Shown one piece after another: positions 17,872-27,127 of a stretch of 64,000 nt of DNA (its first letter is position 1; each line of letters opens with the position of its first letter). The stretch is from CALXVA01 sp944392465. GTDB lineage: Bacteria; Bacillota; Clostridia; TANB77; CAG-508. The translations under genes and the position numbers were made by a program. The notes under the pieces were generated by a model. The model was not told the DNA's origin, searched no databases, and saw nothing but the letters and a program-made list of their open reading frames with translations. The stretch is from NCBI GenBank assembly GCA_963931155.1, contig OZ006978.1, positions 1,054,001-1,118,000 on the forward strand, written 5' to 3'.

Positions 17872-18867
17872 ATGTTAGAAGATAAAGTATTATCCACGAT
17901 AAATAAATATCATATGATTGAGAAAAAAGATAAAGTTGTAATTGGAGTTTCTGGAGGTCCAGATTCAATGACTCTTTTGAATGTTCTTAATAATTTAAAA
18001 GAAAAATTAGATATTAAGATATATGTTGCACATATAAATCATATGATAAGAAAAGAGGCAGATGAAGAAACCGAATATGTAAAAAAATTTTGTGAAAAAA
18101 TAGGAGTGGATTTTTATCTAAAAAAAATAGATGTAGAGGCTGAAGCAAAACAATATAAAATAGGAACAGAGGAAGCAGGAAGAAATATTAGGTATAACTT
18201 TTTTGAAGAAGTATCAAACAAAGTTGGAGCCAATAAAATTGCTACTGCACATAATAGCAATGATAATGCAGAAACAGTACTTATGAATATTATAAGGGGA
18301 ACTTCAGTATCTGGATTAAAGGGAATAGAAAAAATTCGAGATGGAAAATTTATAAGACCTATTATTGAATGTAATAGAGATGAAGTTGAAGAATATTGTA
18401 AAGAAAATGATTTAAATCCTAGATATGATAAAACCAATTTAGAAAATATTTATACTAGAAATAAAATAAGAAATTTATTAATTCCTTTTATAAAAAAAGA
18501 ATTTAATCCTAATATTATTGAAGGAATAAATAGATTATCAAATATAGCTTTTGAAGAAGAACAATTTATTAACAAGATAGTGGAAAAAGAGTTTAATAAA
18601 TTATTTGTTTGTGTAAATAATAGGGAAGATAATAAAAAAGAAATTATATTAAATATGAAAGGATTTAATATATTAGACTATGTTATTAAATCTAAATTAG
18701 TTATTTATGCAATAACGAAAGTGGCAGGGAATGCTACAGGAATAGAAAAGATACATGTAGATGATATAATTAAGTTATGTGAAAATAATATTGGAAATAA
18801 ATTTTTAATACCTAAAAAAGGAATTAAAGTATATGTAAAAAAAGGAAAAATTTTTTTTATTGCCTAA
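17872..18867 (+). CDS. tilS: tRNA(Ile)-lysidine synthase
   Basis: 331 residues. The N-terminal PP-loop ATPase carries V-S-G-G-P-D-S and the TilS patterns AHINHMIRKEADEETEYVKKF, G-R-N-I-R-Y and T-A-H-N-S-N-D-N-A-E-T. It modifies C34 of the tRNA that reads AUA, so that the tRNA reads Ile and not Met. The C-terminal part is shorter than in E. coli or B. subtilis TilS but ends in the small substrate-binding region (GNKFLIPKKGIKVYVKKGKI). ATG follows AAGGGGTGAAATA. It lies between dnaB and ftsH; the hpt gene often found here is absent. TilS bears on AUA decoding, which is of interest because two genes in the window seem to start at AUA. Confidence 0.93.
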   Translation: MLEDKVLSTINKYHMIEKKDKVVIGVSGGPDSMTLLNVLNNLKEKLDIKIYVAHINHMIRKEADEETEYVKKFCEKIGVDFYLKKIDVEAEAKQYKIGTEEAGRNIRYNFFEEVSNKVGANKIATAHNSNDNAETVLMNIIRGTSVSGLKGIEKIRDGKFIRPIIECNRDEVEEYCKENDLNPRYDKTNLENIYTRNKIRNLLIPFIKKEFNPNIIEGINRLSNIAFEEEQFINKIVEKEFNKLFVCVNNREDNKKEIILNMKGFNILDYVIKSKLVIYAITKVAGNATGIEKIHVDDIIKLCENNIGNKFLIPKKGIKVYVKKGKIFFIA

Positions 18868-18920
18868 GTGGTGCTTCCGTAATAAAAAAAATTTATAGAA
18901 AAAAAGTTTTGAAAAATTCC

Positions 18921-18949
18921 TTGAAATAAGTAAATATATATGGTATAGT
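18921..18949 (+). promoter_or_regulatory. Promoter for ftsH
   Basis: TTGAAA at 18921-18926, 17-base spacer ending in TGG, TATAGT at 18944-18949 with an extended -10. Confidence 0.6.
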
Positions 18950-19009
18950 TCAAAGGTGAAGTTCAAATGATAAGTATAGAAAATATGATAAAGAGGAGGA
19001 AATATAATT

Positions 19010-20815
19010 TTGAAAAGTGGAATTAAAACATTAGCTATGTGGTTAATAATAGGAATTATATTTGTAGTATTATTAACATCTGTGCTAGATAATAGTAATA
19101 ATGAATTATCATATTCAGAATTAGTTTCAAAGATAGCAGAAGGAAAGGTAACAGAAGTGGAAATATCATCTGATGGTACAAGTGCTGAAGTTAGTTTAAA
19201 AGATGAAAATTTTCCAAAACAAGTAAATATTCCAAGTATAGATAATTTAATGGAAAATTTACAAGATAATATGAGAGAAAATAGTATAACGGTTACTAGA
19301 GCTTCTGAATCTTTATTTATGATTATATTAAGTTTAATAACTCCATTTGGATTATTAATAATATTCTTAATTTTCTGGTTTATGTTTATGACGGGAAGCC
19401 AAGGTAATGGTGGAAATAAAACAATGTCTTTTGGAAAAAGCAGAGCAAGGATGCTTAGTCCAACAGATAAAAACAAAGTTACATTTGATGATGTAGCAGG
19501 TGTAGATGAAGAAAAAGAAGAGTTAGAAGAAATTGTTGAATTCTTAAAAAACCCAAGAAAATTTACAGAAATGGGAGCAAGAATACCAAAAGGAGTTTTA
19601 CTTGTAGGGCAACCAGGTACTGGAAAAACATTATTAGCAAAAGCTGTTGCAGGTGAAGCGGGAGTACCATTTTTTATAATTAGTGGTTCAGACTTTGTGG
19701 AAATGTTTGTTGGTGTTGGAGCATCAAGAGTAAGAGATTTATTTGATGAAGCTAAGAAAAAAGCTCCATGTATTATATTCATAGATGAAATTGATGCTGT
19801 AGGTCGCCAAAGAGGTGCAGGTCTTGGTGGAGGACATGATGAAAGGGAACAAACCCTTAACCAATTATTAGTTGAGATGGATGGTTTCTCAGCAAATGAA
19901 GGAGTTATAGTTTTAGCTGCAACTAACAGACCGGATGTACTTGATAAAGCATTATTAAGGCCAGGTAGATTTGATAGACAAATAGTTGTGTCAAGTCCAG
20001 ATGTAAAAGCAAGAGAGCAAATACTAGAAGTACACAGTAGAAAGAAAAAATTAGCAATAGATGTAGATTTAAAGACAATAGCAAAAAATACTTCAGGATT
20101 TTCTGGAGCAGATTTAGAGAATGTATTAAATGAAGCAGCACTTTTAGCAGCTAGAAGAAATTTAAGAGAAATAGGAATGCAAGAAATAGAAGATGCAATG
20201 GTTAAAGTAACTATGGGACCAGAAAAGAGAACAAGAGTAAGAAGTGATAAAGAACAAAAACTTGTTGCTTACCATGAAGCAGGTCATGCTGTTGTAAGTA
20301 GATTTTTGCCAACACAAGACCCTGTTCATCAAATATCAATAGTACCAAGAGGTATGGCAGGTGGATATACAATGTATAGACCAACTGAAGATAAGTCTTT
20401 TATGTCTAGAACAGAGATGATAGAAAACATTGTATCATTACTTGGTGGTAGAGTTGCAGAAAAACTTATTTTAGATGACATTTCTACAGGTGCAAGTAAT
20501 GATATAGAAAGAGCAACGAAAATTGCAAGAGCAATGGTTACAAAATATGGTATGAGCGACAGAGTAGGAACAATAACACTTGGACAAAACCAAGAAGAAG
20601 TATTCCTAGGAAGAGATTTTGCTCAAGCTAAAGAATATTCAGAAGAGACAGCAGGAATTATAGACGAAGAAGTAAAGAGAATTATTGATTCAGCATACAG
20701 CAAAGCGGAAACGATATTAAGAGAACATATTGATAAACTTCATAGTGTTGCAGGAGTTCTACTTGAAAAAGAAAAAATTGATGGCGATGAATTTGATGCA
20801 ATTTTCAATAATTAA
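19010..20815 (+). CDS. ftsH: ATP-dependent zinc metalloprotease FtsH
   Basis: 601 residues from TTG with AGAGGAGG 8 bases upstream. Two membrane helices (about residues 7-26 and 103-127) flank an extracytoplasmic domain. The AAA+ module has VGQPGTGKTLLAKA (Gln in place of the usual second Pro position of GPPGTGKT), IIFIDEIDAVGRQRG and the second region of homology ATNRPDVLDKALLRPGRFD. The peptidase domain has the zinc site H-E-A-G-H and the downstream Asp ligand in LLGGRVAEKLILDDISTGAS. It degrades unfolded or short-lived membrane and cytosolic proteins. A strong terminator follows. Confidence 0.97.
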   Translation: MKSGIKTLAMWLIIGIIFVVLLTSVLDNSNNELSYSELVSKIAEGKVTEVEISSDGTSAEVSLKDENFPKQVNIPSIDNLMENLQDNMRENSITVTRASESLFMIILSLITPFGLLIIFLIFWFMFMTGSQGNGGNKTMSFGKSRARMLSPTDKNKVTFDDVAGVDEEKEELEEIVEFLKNPRKFTEMGARIPKGVLLVGQPGTGKTLLAKAVAGEAGVPFFIISGSDFVEMFVGVGASRVRDLFDEAKKKAPCIIFIDEIDAVGRQRGAGLGGGHDEREQTLNQLLVEMDGFSANEGVIVLAATNRPDVLDKALLRPGRFDRQIVVSSPDVKAREQILEVHSRKKKLAIDVDLKTIAKNTSGFSGADLENVLNEAALLAARRNLREIGMQEIEDAMVKVTMGPEKRTRVRSDKEQKLVAYHEAGHAVVSRFLPTQDPVHQISIVPRGMAGGYTMYRPTEDKSFMSRTEMIENIVSLLGGRVAEKLILDDISTGASNDIERATKIARAMVTKYGMSDRVGTITLGQNQEEVFLGRDFAQAKEYSEETAGIIDEEVKRIIDSAYSKAETILREHIDKLHSVAGVLLEKEKIDGDEFDAIFNN

Positions 20816-20836
20816 TTTTACAAATAAATAAAAATA

Positions 20837-20878
20837 AAAAAGTAGCAAATGGTTAATTTCCCCATTGCTACTTTTTTT
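20837..20878 (+). terminator. Terminator after ftsH
   Basis: AAAAAGTAGCAAATGG pairs with CCATTGCTACTTTTTTT (one bulge). Confidence 0.8.
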
Positions 20879-21021
20879 ATGTAATAGAAAATTTCTCCGA
20901 AATTCCAATTGTAAAATTTTTGTGGCAAGTATTGATTTTTTAGTATGTCTAATATACAATATTAATCATACAATAGGGAAAGTGTGTATATAGATAAATC
21001 TAAAGAAAAGTAGGTGTAAAT

Positions 21022-23301
21022 TTGAAAAGTAATAATAAATACAATAGGAAAACCTATTCTAATTCAAGTAAGGTTAGAAAAGTAATTTCTATAAATGATA
21101 GATTAAAAAGAGTATTACTAGCTTTTTTTATAATTTTTTTCTTATTAATAATAAGATTGGGGTGGATTCAACTAGTTCAAGGAGCAGACTTAAAAGAGAA
21201 AATGTATAGACAACTTACAACTAGTCAAACAATTAGTCCTAAGAGAGGTACAATATATGATTCTACAGGAAAGGCATTAGCAATTAGTGCACAAGTAGAT
21301 ACAGTAAGTATTGACCCGACAAAAATTGTGGTAGAAGATGAGGATGAAAGTAGAGCTGAAATTTTAACAAAAGCTTTGAAAGAAAAGGTTGCAAAAGCAT
21401 TTTCCGATATATTTGATTTGGATTATGATGAAACTTTAGAAAAGGTTTCTAGTACTTCAAGTAATGTAACAATAGCAAAAAAGGTTGAAAATGATAAAAT
21501 AGAAGAATTAGAAGCTTGGATGAAAGAAAACGAGATATATAGTGGAATAAATATAGATGAGGATACTAAACGATATTATCCATACGACAATTTAGCTTCA
21601 AATTTAATAGGTTTTTGTGGAACAGATAATCAGGGATTATGGGGACTTGAATTAAAGTGGAATAACTTATTGACAGGAACTCCTGGAAAAGTTACTTCTG
21701 CACAAGATGCAGTTCAAGACTTTATACCATATGAGAATAGTACATATGTAGCACCACAAAATGGAAATGATATTACATTAACAATTGATGCAAATATTCA
21801 ATCTATAGCTGAAAAATATTTGAAACAAGCATGTGAAGAAAATCCAGAAAATGATGGTGGAAATGTAATTATAATGAATCCAAATACAGGGGATATTTTA
21901 GCAATGGCTACATATCCAGATTATAATTTAAATGATCCATATACATTGGATTTTATACCAAAAAAAACTTGGAAAAAAATGACTGATGAAGAAAAATATG
22001 CAAAACAACAAGAAACGTGGAGTAATAAAGCGGTTTCTTCTACATATGAGCCAGGTTCTGTATTTAAGATAATTACAGCTGCAGCTGGTCTAGAAGAAGG
22101 AATAGTAGAGCCGGATAAATCAAATGTGTTTTCTTGCAAAGGATATGAAGAAATAAATGGTGTTAGAATGTATTGCTCAGATAATACTGGACATGGAAAA
22201 TTAAGTTTAAGAGAAGCTTTACAACACTCGTGTAACCCTGCATTTATTCAATTAGGACAAAAGATAGGAGCAGCAACATTATACAGATATTATGATGCTT
22301 TTGGGCTATTCAATCCAACTGGATATGCTGATATTGAAGGCTCAGGAACTTCCGGAGAAGCTACAGGTTATTTCTGGGATTTAAAAGATGTTGGAGACAT
22401 AGAACTTGCAACAATGTCTTTTGGACAAAGATTTAGAATTACGCCAATTCAAATGATAAGTGCAGTATCTGCAGTTGCAAATGATGGTGTTTTAATGAAA
22501 CCTAGAATAGCAAAAGAAATAAAAAATACTGATACTGGTGCAGTTACAACAGTAGAACCAGAAGAAGTAAGACAGGTGATTTCAGAAGAAACATCAGAAA
22601 AATTGTTAGATATGCTTGAAACAGTTGTAGATAATGGAACAGGTAGTTATGCACAAGTTAAAGGATATAGTATTGCTGGAAAAACAGGAACATCTGAACC
22701 TGACTATGCAGACGAAGATGCTGGATTTGTTGCATCATTTGCAGCAATATCTCCGGTAGAGAGTCCAGAAGTTGTAGTTTTGGTTACAATGTATGGATTA
22801 CCATATGAAGAAAATCATAGTGGTAGTACAGTAGCAGCACCTGTTGTATCACAAATTTTGTCAGAAGTATTGCCTTATTTAGGTATACCATCAGATGCAA
22901 CAGATACTGACTCCTCAGAAGAAACTATAACACTTCCTAATGTTAAGAATAAAACTGTTGCGGAAGCAAGAAAGATTTTAGAAAAGCAAGGATTTGTTTG
23001 TGAAATATCAGGAAATGATAGTGACATAGTTAGTGAACAAATGCCTGTCGCTGGAACTGGTTTAATTGATGGTTCTATAGTTAAACTATATACAAAAGAT
23101 AATGATACAAGGGTGTCACAAACAGTACCAGATTTAAAGGGAATGAGTTTATCAGAAGCAAAAGTGGCATTAAAGAATAAAAACTTAAATATAAAATACT
23201 CCGGAAGTGGAAGAGTTATAAGCCAAGATATTACGGCAGGTGAATCGGTTGAGGAAGGTACAGTAATTAATGTGGTACTTAAAACAGAGGTACAAGAATA
23301 A
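21022..23301 (+). CDS. Class B penicillin-binding protein with PASTA repeats (SpoVD/FtsI type)
   Basis: 759 residues from TTG 21022 (GTAGGTG upstream). There is a short cytoplasmic tail, one membrane helix (about 33-52), a dimerisation domain, and a transpeptidase domain with the active-site motif S-T-Y-E-P-G-S-V-F-K (S-x-x-K), the S-C-N motif (LQHSCNPAFIQLGQ) and the K-T-G motif (AGKTGTSE). Two C-terminal PASTA repeats follow (about 630-690 and 695-755). It cross-links peptidoglycan outside the membrane, and is a beta-lactam target. It is paralogous to the PBP in the dcw cluster at 29584-31737; its location outside that cluster and the spore-former context suggest a SpoVD-like role, but the sequence alone does not decide this. 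Confidence 0.85.
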   Translation: MKSNNKYNRKTYSNSSKVRKVISINDRLKRVLLAFFIIFFLLIIRLGWIQLVQGADLKEKMYRQLTTSQTISPKRGTIYDSTGKALAISAQVDTVSIDPTKIVVEDEDESRAEILTKALKEKVAKAFSDIFDLDYDETLEKVSSTSSNVTIAKKVENDKIEELEAWMKENEIYSGINIDEDTKRYYPYDNLASNLIGFCGTDNQGLWGLELKWNNLLTGTPGKVTSAQDAVQDFIPYENSTYVAPQNGNDITLTIDANIQSIAEKYLKQACEENPENDGGNVIIMNPNTGDILAMATYPDYNLNDPYTLDFIPKKTWKKMTDEEKYAKQQETWSNKAVSSTYEPGSVFKIITAAAGLEEGIVEPDKSNVFSCKGYEEINGVRMYCSDNTGHGKLSLREALQHSCNPAFIQLGQKIGAATLYRYYDAFGLFNPTGYADIEGSGTSGEATGYFWDLKDVGDIELATMSFGQRFRITPIQMISAVSAVANDGVLMKPRIAKEIKNTDTGAVTTVEPEEVRQVISEETSEKLLDMLETVVDNGTGSYAQVKGYSIAGKTGTSEPDYADEDAGFVASFAAISPVESPEVVVLVTMYGLPYEENHSGSTVAAPVVSQILSEVLPYLGIPSDATDTDSSEETITLPNVKNKTVAEARKILEKQGFVCEISGNDSDIVSEQMPVAGTGLIDGSIVKLYTKDNDTRVSQTVPDLKGMSLSEAKVALKNKNLNIKYSGSGRVISQDITAGESVEEGTVINVVLKTEVQE

Positions 23302-23329
23302 TATGTCACTAGGAGGGATGAAATAAGAA

Positions 23330-24202
23330 ATGTCAACTACTAGCCTACAAGACACTAAATTTATATTAAATAAATATAAAATAACCGCTAATAAAAGATT
23401 AGGACAGAACTTTTTAATAGACGATAAAGTAATACAAGATATTGTAGAGGCTTCAAATATAGAAAAAAATGATTTAGTTATAGAAATTGGACCGGGTCTT
23501 GGGACACTTACTTCTAAATTGCTTGAAAGAGCAGGAAAAGTAATAGCTGTTGAACTTGATAAAAAAATGATTGCAATTTTGCAAGATAGATTTCGACTTT
23601 ATAATAATTTTAATTTGATAAATGAAGATATTTTAAAGGTAGACTTAAATAAATTAATTAAAGAAAATATATCAAATTTAAATAGTGTAAAAATAGTAGC
23701 AAACTTGCCATATTATATAACCACACCTATTATTATGAAGTTGCTAGAAGATAGACTAAATATTGAAAGTATTACTGTTATGGTACAAAAAGAAGTTGCA
23801 GATAGAATTACTGCAAGACCAGGAGATAAACTTTCAGGAGCAATTACATATAGTGTAGATTATTATTCTAAAGCAGAAAAAATTGTTTTTGTAGATAAAA
23901 AATGTTTTATTCCAGCTCCAGAAGTTGATTCAGAAGTAATAAAATTTAGTATAAGAGAAAAGCCTAAAGTAGAAGTACTAGATGAACAAATCTTTTTTAA
24001 TATAATAAAAGCAAGTTTTATGCAAAGAAGAAAAACATTAGTAAATGGAATAATGAATTCTGGGATATTAAATGATAAACAAAAAATTACAAAAATTTTA
24101 GAAGAGATTGGATTAGAGGCAAATATTAGAGGAGAAAAATTAACTTTGCAAGAATTTGCAGATTTAGCAAATTCAATATATAAAACTATTTCAAAAATAT
24201 AA
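23330..24202 (+). CDS. rsmA: 16S rRNA dimethyladenosine transferase
   Basis: 290 residues. It transfers four methyl groups from SAM to two adenines of helix 45 of 16S rRNA. Motifs seen: RLGQNFLIDDKVIQDIV, E-I-G-P-G-L-G-T-L-T (SAM site), V-E-L-D-K and the catalytic N-L-P-Y-Y-I. A C-terminal helical domain ends the protein. ATG 23330 follows AGGAGGG at a spacing of about 13 bases. Confidence 0.95.
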   Translation: MSTTSLQDTKFILNKYKITANKRLGQNFLIDDKVIQDIVEASNIEKNDLVIEIGPGLGTLTSKLLERAGKVIAVELDKKMIAILQDRFRLYNNFNLINEDILKVDLNKLIKENISNLNSVKIVANLPYYITTPIIMKLLEDRLNIESITVMVQKEVADRITARPGDKLSGAITYSVDYYSKAEKIVFVDKKCFIPAPEVDSEVIKFSIREKPKVEVLDEQIFFNIIKASFMQRRKTLVNGIMNSGILNDKQKITKILEEIGLEANIRGEKLTLQEFADLANSIYKTISKI

Positions 24203-24257
24203 AAAGTGTGATATAATATATATACATATGGGAACTATTATGGAAGGAGGTATAAAA

Positions 24258-24980
24258 TTGAATCAAATTTTAGTAACTGAAAAGCTTTATGTAACACCAG
24301 AACTAAAAAGAAAAAAGAAATTGTATAAAATTGAATTCTTTATATCTGTTCTTTTGATATGCCTACTTTCATCATATTACATATATGCAGAATATGATAG
24401 AAATAAAACAGAAGAAGTTTCCCAAGAAATTTTATCTCAAACAATGGATGACACAACAAAAACTGCTGATAAAGATCCTATTATAATAGTATTAAGTGAA
24501 GCAGAAGCAAATGAGCAAGCAGAAGATGAGCCGATTCAATCACAAAGCTCAGATAAAATAACTACAGTAGATGGAATTACATATTCTGTTGATTCTTTCA
24601 TAACTATACCTAAAATAGGTATAAGTTATCCAGTTTTATCAGAGACATCGGATGAATTGCTAGAAATTTCGGTAAATAGATATTGGCCAGAGCCAAATAA
24701 ATTAAAGCCAAACGAGGTTGGAAATTATTGTATAGTAGGGCATAATTATAGAAATGGAAAAATGTTTGGTAGATTATCAGAATTAGAAGATGGAGATATT
24801 GTACAATTAGAAGATACAACAGGAAGAACGTTGCAATATCAAGTATATAGAAAATATGTCGTAGAACCAACAGATACGACATGTACTAGCCAATTAACAA
24901 ATGGTAGAAAAGAATTAACACTTATTACTTGTACAAATTATGGTACACAAAGGTTAATAGTAAAATGTAGAGAAATGTAA
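24258..24980 (+). CDS. Membrane-anchored sortase
   Basis: 240 residues from TTG 24258, chosen because AAGGAGG precedes it by 7 bases; the ATG 30 bases upstream has none. A single N-terminal membrane helix (about 26-45, FFISVLLICLLSSYYIYAEY) and an acidic linker lead to the sortase barrel. It has I-P-K-I-G-I-S-Y-P-V, the catalytic His in I-V-G-H-N-Y-R, the catalytic Cys in TLITCTNYGTQRL and the Arg in L-I-V-K-C-R. The layout with an N-terminal anchor and the L-I-T-C motif resembles class D sortases. No LPXTG substrate gene is visible nearby. A promoter-like GTGATATAAT lies just upstream near 24210. Confidence 0.85.
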   Translation: MNQILVTEKLYVTPELKRKKKLYKIEFFISVLLICLLSSYYIYAEYDRNKTEEVSQEILSQTMDDTTKTADKDPIIIVLSEAEANEQAEDEPIQSQSSDKITTVDGITYSVDSFITIPKIGISYPVLSETSDELLEISVNRYWPEPNKLKPNEVGNYCIVGHNYRNGKMFGRLSELEDGDIVQLEDTTGRTLQYQVYRKYVVEPTDTTCTSQLTNGRKELTLITCTNYGTQRLIVKCREM

Positions 24981-25045
24981 GAAATAAAAGTATAGAACTA
25001 TATAAAATTGTACATAAAGTAAAAGTTATAAAAATTAAAATACAT

Positions 25046-25094
25046 AAAAATCAAAAAAACTTGAGGTTTAATCTCAAGTTTTTTGATTTTTTTG
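25046..25094. terminator. Bidirectional terminator between sortase and antitoxin genes
   Basis: AATCAAAAAAACTTGAG pairs with CTCAAGTTTTTTGATT. A tracts and T tracts on both sides let it end the plus-strand sortase and the minus-strand antitoxin transcripts. Confidence 0.8.
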
Positions 25095-25146
25095 TTTTAA
25101 AAAAGTTAATTTGATACGCTTTCTTTCATAGATAAATAAAAAATAA

Positions 25147-25314
25147 TTAATTAAGTTCATTTTTTATAGTGGCTATCAAATTAGGCATATCAATTTCGTC
25201 ATTAGCAAATTGTTTAAAAAGATTTACATCTTCATCCGAAATGGACATACCTTCAATTGCTAAATCATTTTTTATATTATCTATATCAAACTTAAAAATT
25301 TCTTCATTAAACAT
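25147..25314 (-). CDS. VbhA-like antitoxin of a Fic toxin
   Basis: 55 residues. The start is the ATG at 25314 with GGAGG 8 bases upstream; a TTG five codons earlier overlaps that ribosome binding site. The sequence NDLAIEGMSISDEDVNLFKQ matches the small antitoxin family that inserts an inhibitory helix into the Fic active site. The inhibition motif is (S/T)-x-x-x-E-(G/N). Here the Glu-Gly is present but the first position is Asp (D-L-A-I-E-G). The next helices (SISDEDV, N-D-E-I-D) follow the VbhA pattern. It is encoded after the toxin, the reverse of the usual order, but has its own promoter. Confidence 0.75.
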   Translation of the reverse strand: MFNEEIFKFDIDNIKNDLAIEGMSISDEDVNLFKQFANDEIDMPNLIATIKNELN

Positions 25315-25373
25315 TTTTTTATCCTCCAAATAATAAAAAATTCACGTAAAATATCTTAACCACTTATATAATT

Positions 25374-25402
25374 ATTATACCACAAAATCATCAAAAAGTC
25401 CA
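25374..25402 (-). promoter_or_regulatory. Promoter for the antitoxin alone
   Basis: On the minus strand: TGGACT (25397-25402), 17-base spacer ending in TGG, TATAAT (25374-25379), with an extended -10. It lies between the toxin stop and the antitoxin start, so the antitoxin can be made without the toxin. Confidence 0.7.
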
Positions 25403-25427
25403 GTATTTTCAATAAAAATAGCCATTT

Positions 25428-26036
25428 TCAATTGGCGTATTCCAAACAATTAAATATAATAGAAGATAAATCATTTGTTTCCACAATCGATTTTATACTA
25501 GCATCTAAAAAGTGTGCTGGATCTACATTCATTAGGTTTAAAATATAATCATTTTTTAATGCTAACTCTCTAATAAATTCCCTTATTGTTCTTCCATTTC
25601 CTTCTCTAAAAGGATGTAACACATTAAGTTCAGCCATATAATAAGCTAATCGTTGAGCCATATTATTTTTATTTAAATTTGAAAGATAATTCTCAGCCTC
25701 AAGCTTTTTTAACAACTTGGTTAATTCGGGTTCAATATATTGCCATTCAGCAAATCTAAATACGCCCTTTCCTATATTTTCAGTTCTAAACTTACCAGCA
25801 AAAGGATAAATATCTTCAAATAAATAAAAATGAATATCCTTAACATGCTGAATATCAAAATTGCCGATAATTCCTTTTTGTCGTAGCGATAAAAGTTTAG
25901 CTGCGGTTATTTTTGCCTCATATTTTTGTAGTAAATCAATGTCTTTAATTTCTAATTTATTTATTAATACATTTGATTTGGGATAGCAGTAAATAGAATG
26001 TCTATTTTCATATAGGTCATCTATGTTATTTTCCAT
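25428..26036 (-). CDS. fic: Fic-domain AMP-transferase toxin
   Basis: 202 residues, minus strand, ATG behind GAAAGGA. The complete Fic motif H-P-F-R-E-G-N-G-R-T-I-R is present, with the catalytic His and the Gly-Asn-Gly-Arg phosphate loop intact. An upstream flap (IYPFAGKFRTENIGKGVFRF) that positions the target is also clear. Fic proteins attach AMP from ATP to target proteins; toxins of this type typically act on topoisomerase IV and gyrase. No inhibitory helix is present within the protein, which fits control by the separate antitoxin 113 bases downstream. Upstream 26037-26217 is A/T-rich and holds no gene. Confidence 0.9.
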   Translation of the reverse strand: MENNIDDLYENRHSIYCYPKSNVLINKLEIKDIDLLQKYEAKITAAKLLSLRQKGIIGNFDIQHVKDIHFYLFEDIYPFAGKFRTENIGKGVFRFAEWQYIEPELTKLLKKLEAENYLSNLNKNNMAQRLAYYMAELNVLHPFREGNGRTIREFIRELALKNDYILNLMNVDPAHFLDASIKSIVETNDLSSIIFNCLEYAN

Positions 26037-26217
26037 GTAACTTCATTCCTTTCAAAACTAGAAAAATAATAAATATAATTAAAATGTTAATCACATTATA
26101 ACATATAATAAAAAAGTTTAATACAAATGTAAAAATAATAATATAGAAAAAAATTGTAACTTTAAGACATTAAATTCATATTATATATAAAATAGTATGG
26201 GAATGGGGGAAAATATA

Positions 26218-26899
26218 GTGGCTAAGATAATTATTTTTAATAATGATACTGATCGTATGGAGGTATATTATAGAGGAGAAGAAGAACCAATGCCATATAA
26301 TACAAATGCAACTTTAAAAGTTAAAGAATTTAGAGGCTCAAGTAAGTCGTCAACTCTATGGACTACTAAAAGAACAATGCAAAGTTGGAATAGCCAAAGA
26401 TATATTTATGGTTCTGGAATTCCTGTTGGTTTTGCTTTTAAAAGACCATATGAAGGTGGACATGGAACACAGAGTCAGCATTATGCAGGAACTGCTTTTG
26501 ATGTTGGGCAGAGACTTTCACAAACTCAAAGAACAAGATTGTGGAATTCTGCAAATAATTCTGGAGTATGGAGCTTTGTAGAACCAATATCGCTTACACC
26601 TACTTGGGTACACTTCGATAAAAGATTCCGGTAAACCAGCTTGTAGTTCAGGAGGATATCCAACTCTTAGAAGAGGAAGTTTAAGTAATTATGTTTTAAT
26701 TGCACAAGATGACTTAAATACTTTAGGATATCGAACAGGCGGACTAGATGGAATATTTGGAGCTAATACTCAAAATGCAGTTAAAAGATATCAACAAAAT
26801 GTTGGACTTTCTGCAGACGGTATAATTGGATGTAATACATGGAGGTCGTTACAAGAGGCTGTTGTAGGAACGGGAAGAACAAGCACAACCATAGATTAA
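26218..26899 (+). CDS. M15-like peptidase with C-terminal peptidoglycan-binding domain, read through a +1 shift at CGG
   Basis: Start is GTG 26218 with GGGGGA 7 bases upstream. Residues 1-137 contain S-Q-H-Y-A-G-T-A-F-D-V-G and W-V-H-F-D, the zinc-binding pattern of M15-type D-Ala-D-Ala carboxypeptidase-like enzymes. The frame then meets CGG followed at once by TAA. Skipping the C of CGG (26629-26631) gives F-G-K-P-A-C and a complete PG_binding_1 domain (about 150-215, VLIAQDDLNTLGYRTGGLDG), ending at 26899; total 226 residues. Related clostridial proteins, as I recall them, run F-D-R-x-x-G-x-P-A-C without a break. In-frame termination would give the catalytic domain alone. It is a likely cell-wall hydrolase. 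No signal peptide is visible. Confidence 0.75.
26629..26631 (+). other. CGG +1 shift site in the M15-like gene
   Basis: Codon 138, context TTC-CGG-TAA. The stop codon directly follows CGG, as in a classic programmed frameshift. Skipping C gives GGT AAA CCA and continues into the peptidoglycan-binding domain. Confidence 0.75.
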
Positions 26900-27038
26900 A
26901 ACTTTAATTTATTATAGATTACTAACAAAAATGTTTTTGCTAAAAAGCATAAAAAATATTAATAATGAAATATAAAATAAGCAAACTATAAACAAGATGC
27001 CAAAATATCAAAAAACTCAAAAAAATAATAAAAAATGC

Positions 27039-27067
27039 TTGCAATTTATTAATACTTGTATTACAAT
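27039..27067 (+). promoter_or_regulatory. Promoter for mraZ
   Basis: TTGCAA at 27039-27044, 17-base spacer, TACAAT at 27062-27067. The region just after contains repeated (A/T)GAAGTGGAGAGAAGTGG-like blocks (27071-27120: AAGTGGAGAGAAGTGG, AAAGTGGTTTG), resembling the GTGG(A/T) direct repeats to which MraZ binds in other bacteria. Confidence 0.55.
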
Positions 27068-27127
27068 TTAGATGAAGTGGAGAGAAGTGGTAGAAAGTGG
27101 TTTGAAAATGAAGAGAGGTGAAACAAA

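Noticed and set aside
18805..19782. Long minus-strand reading frame opposite tilS/ftsH
   Set aside because: It lies opposite the strongly conserved ftsH coding region, with low-complexity composition and no recognisable domain.
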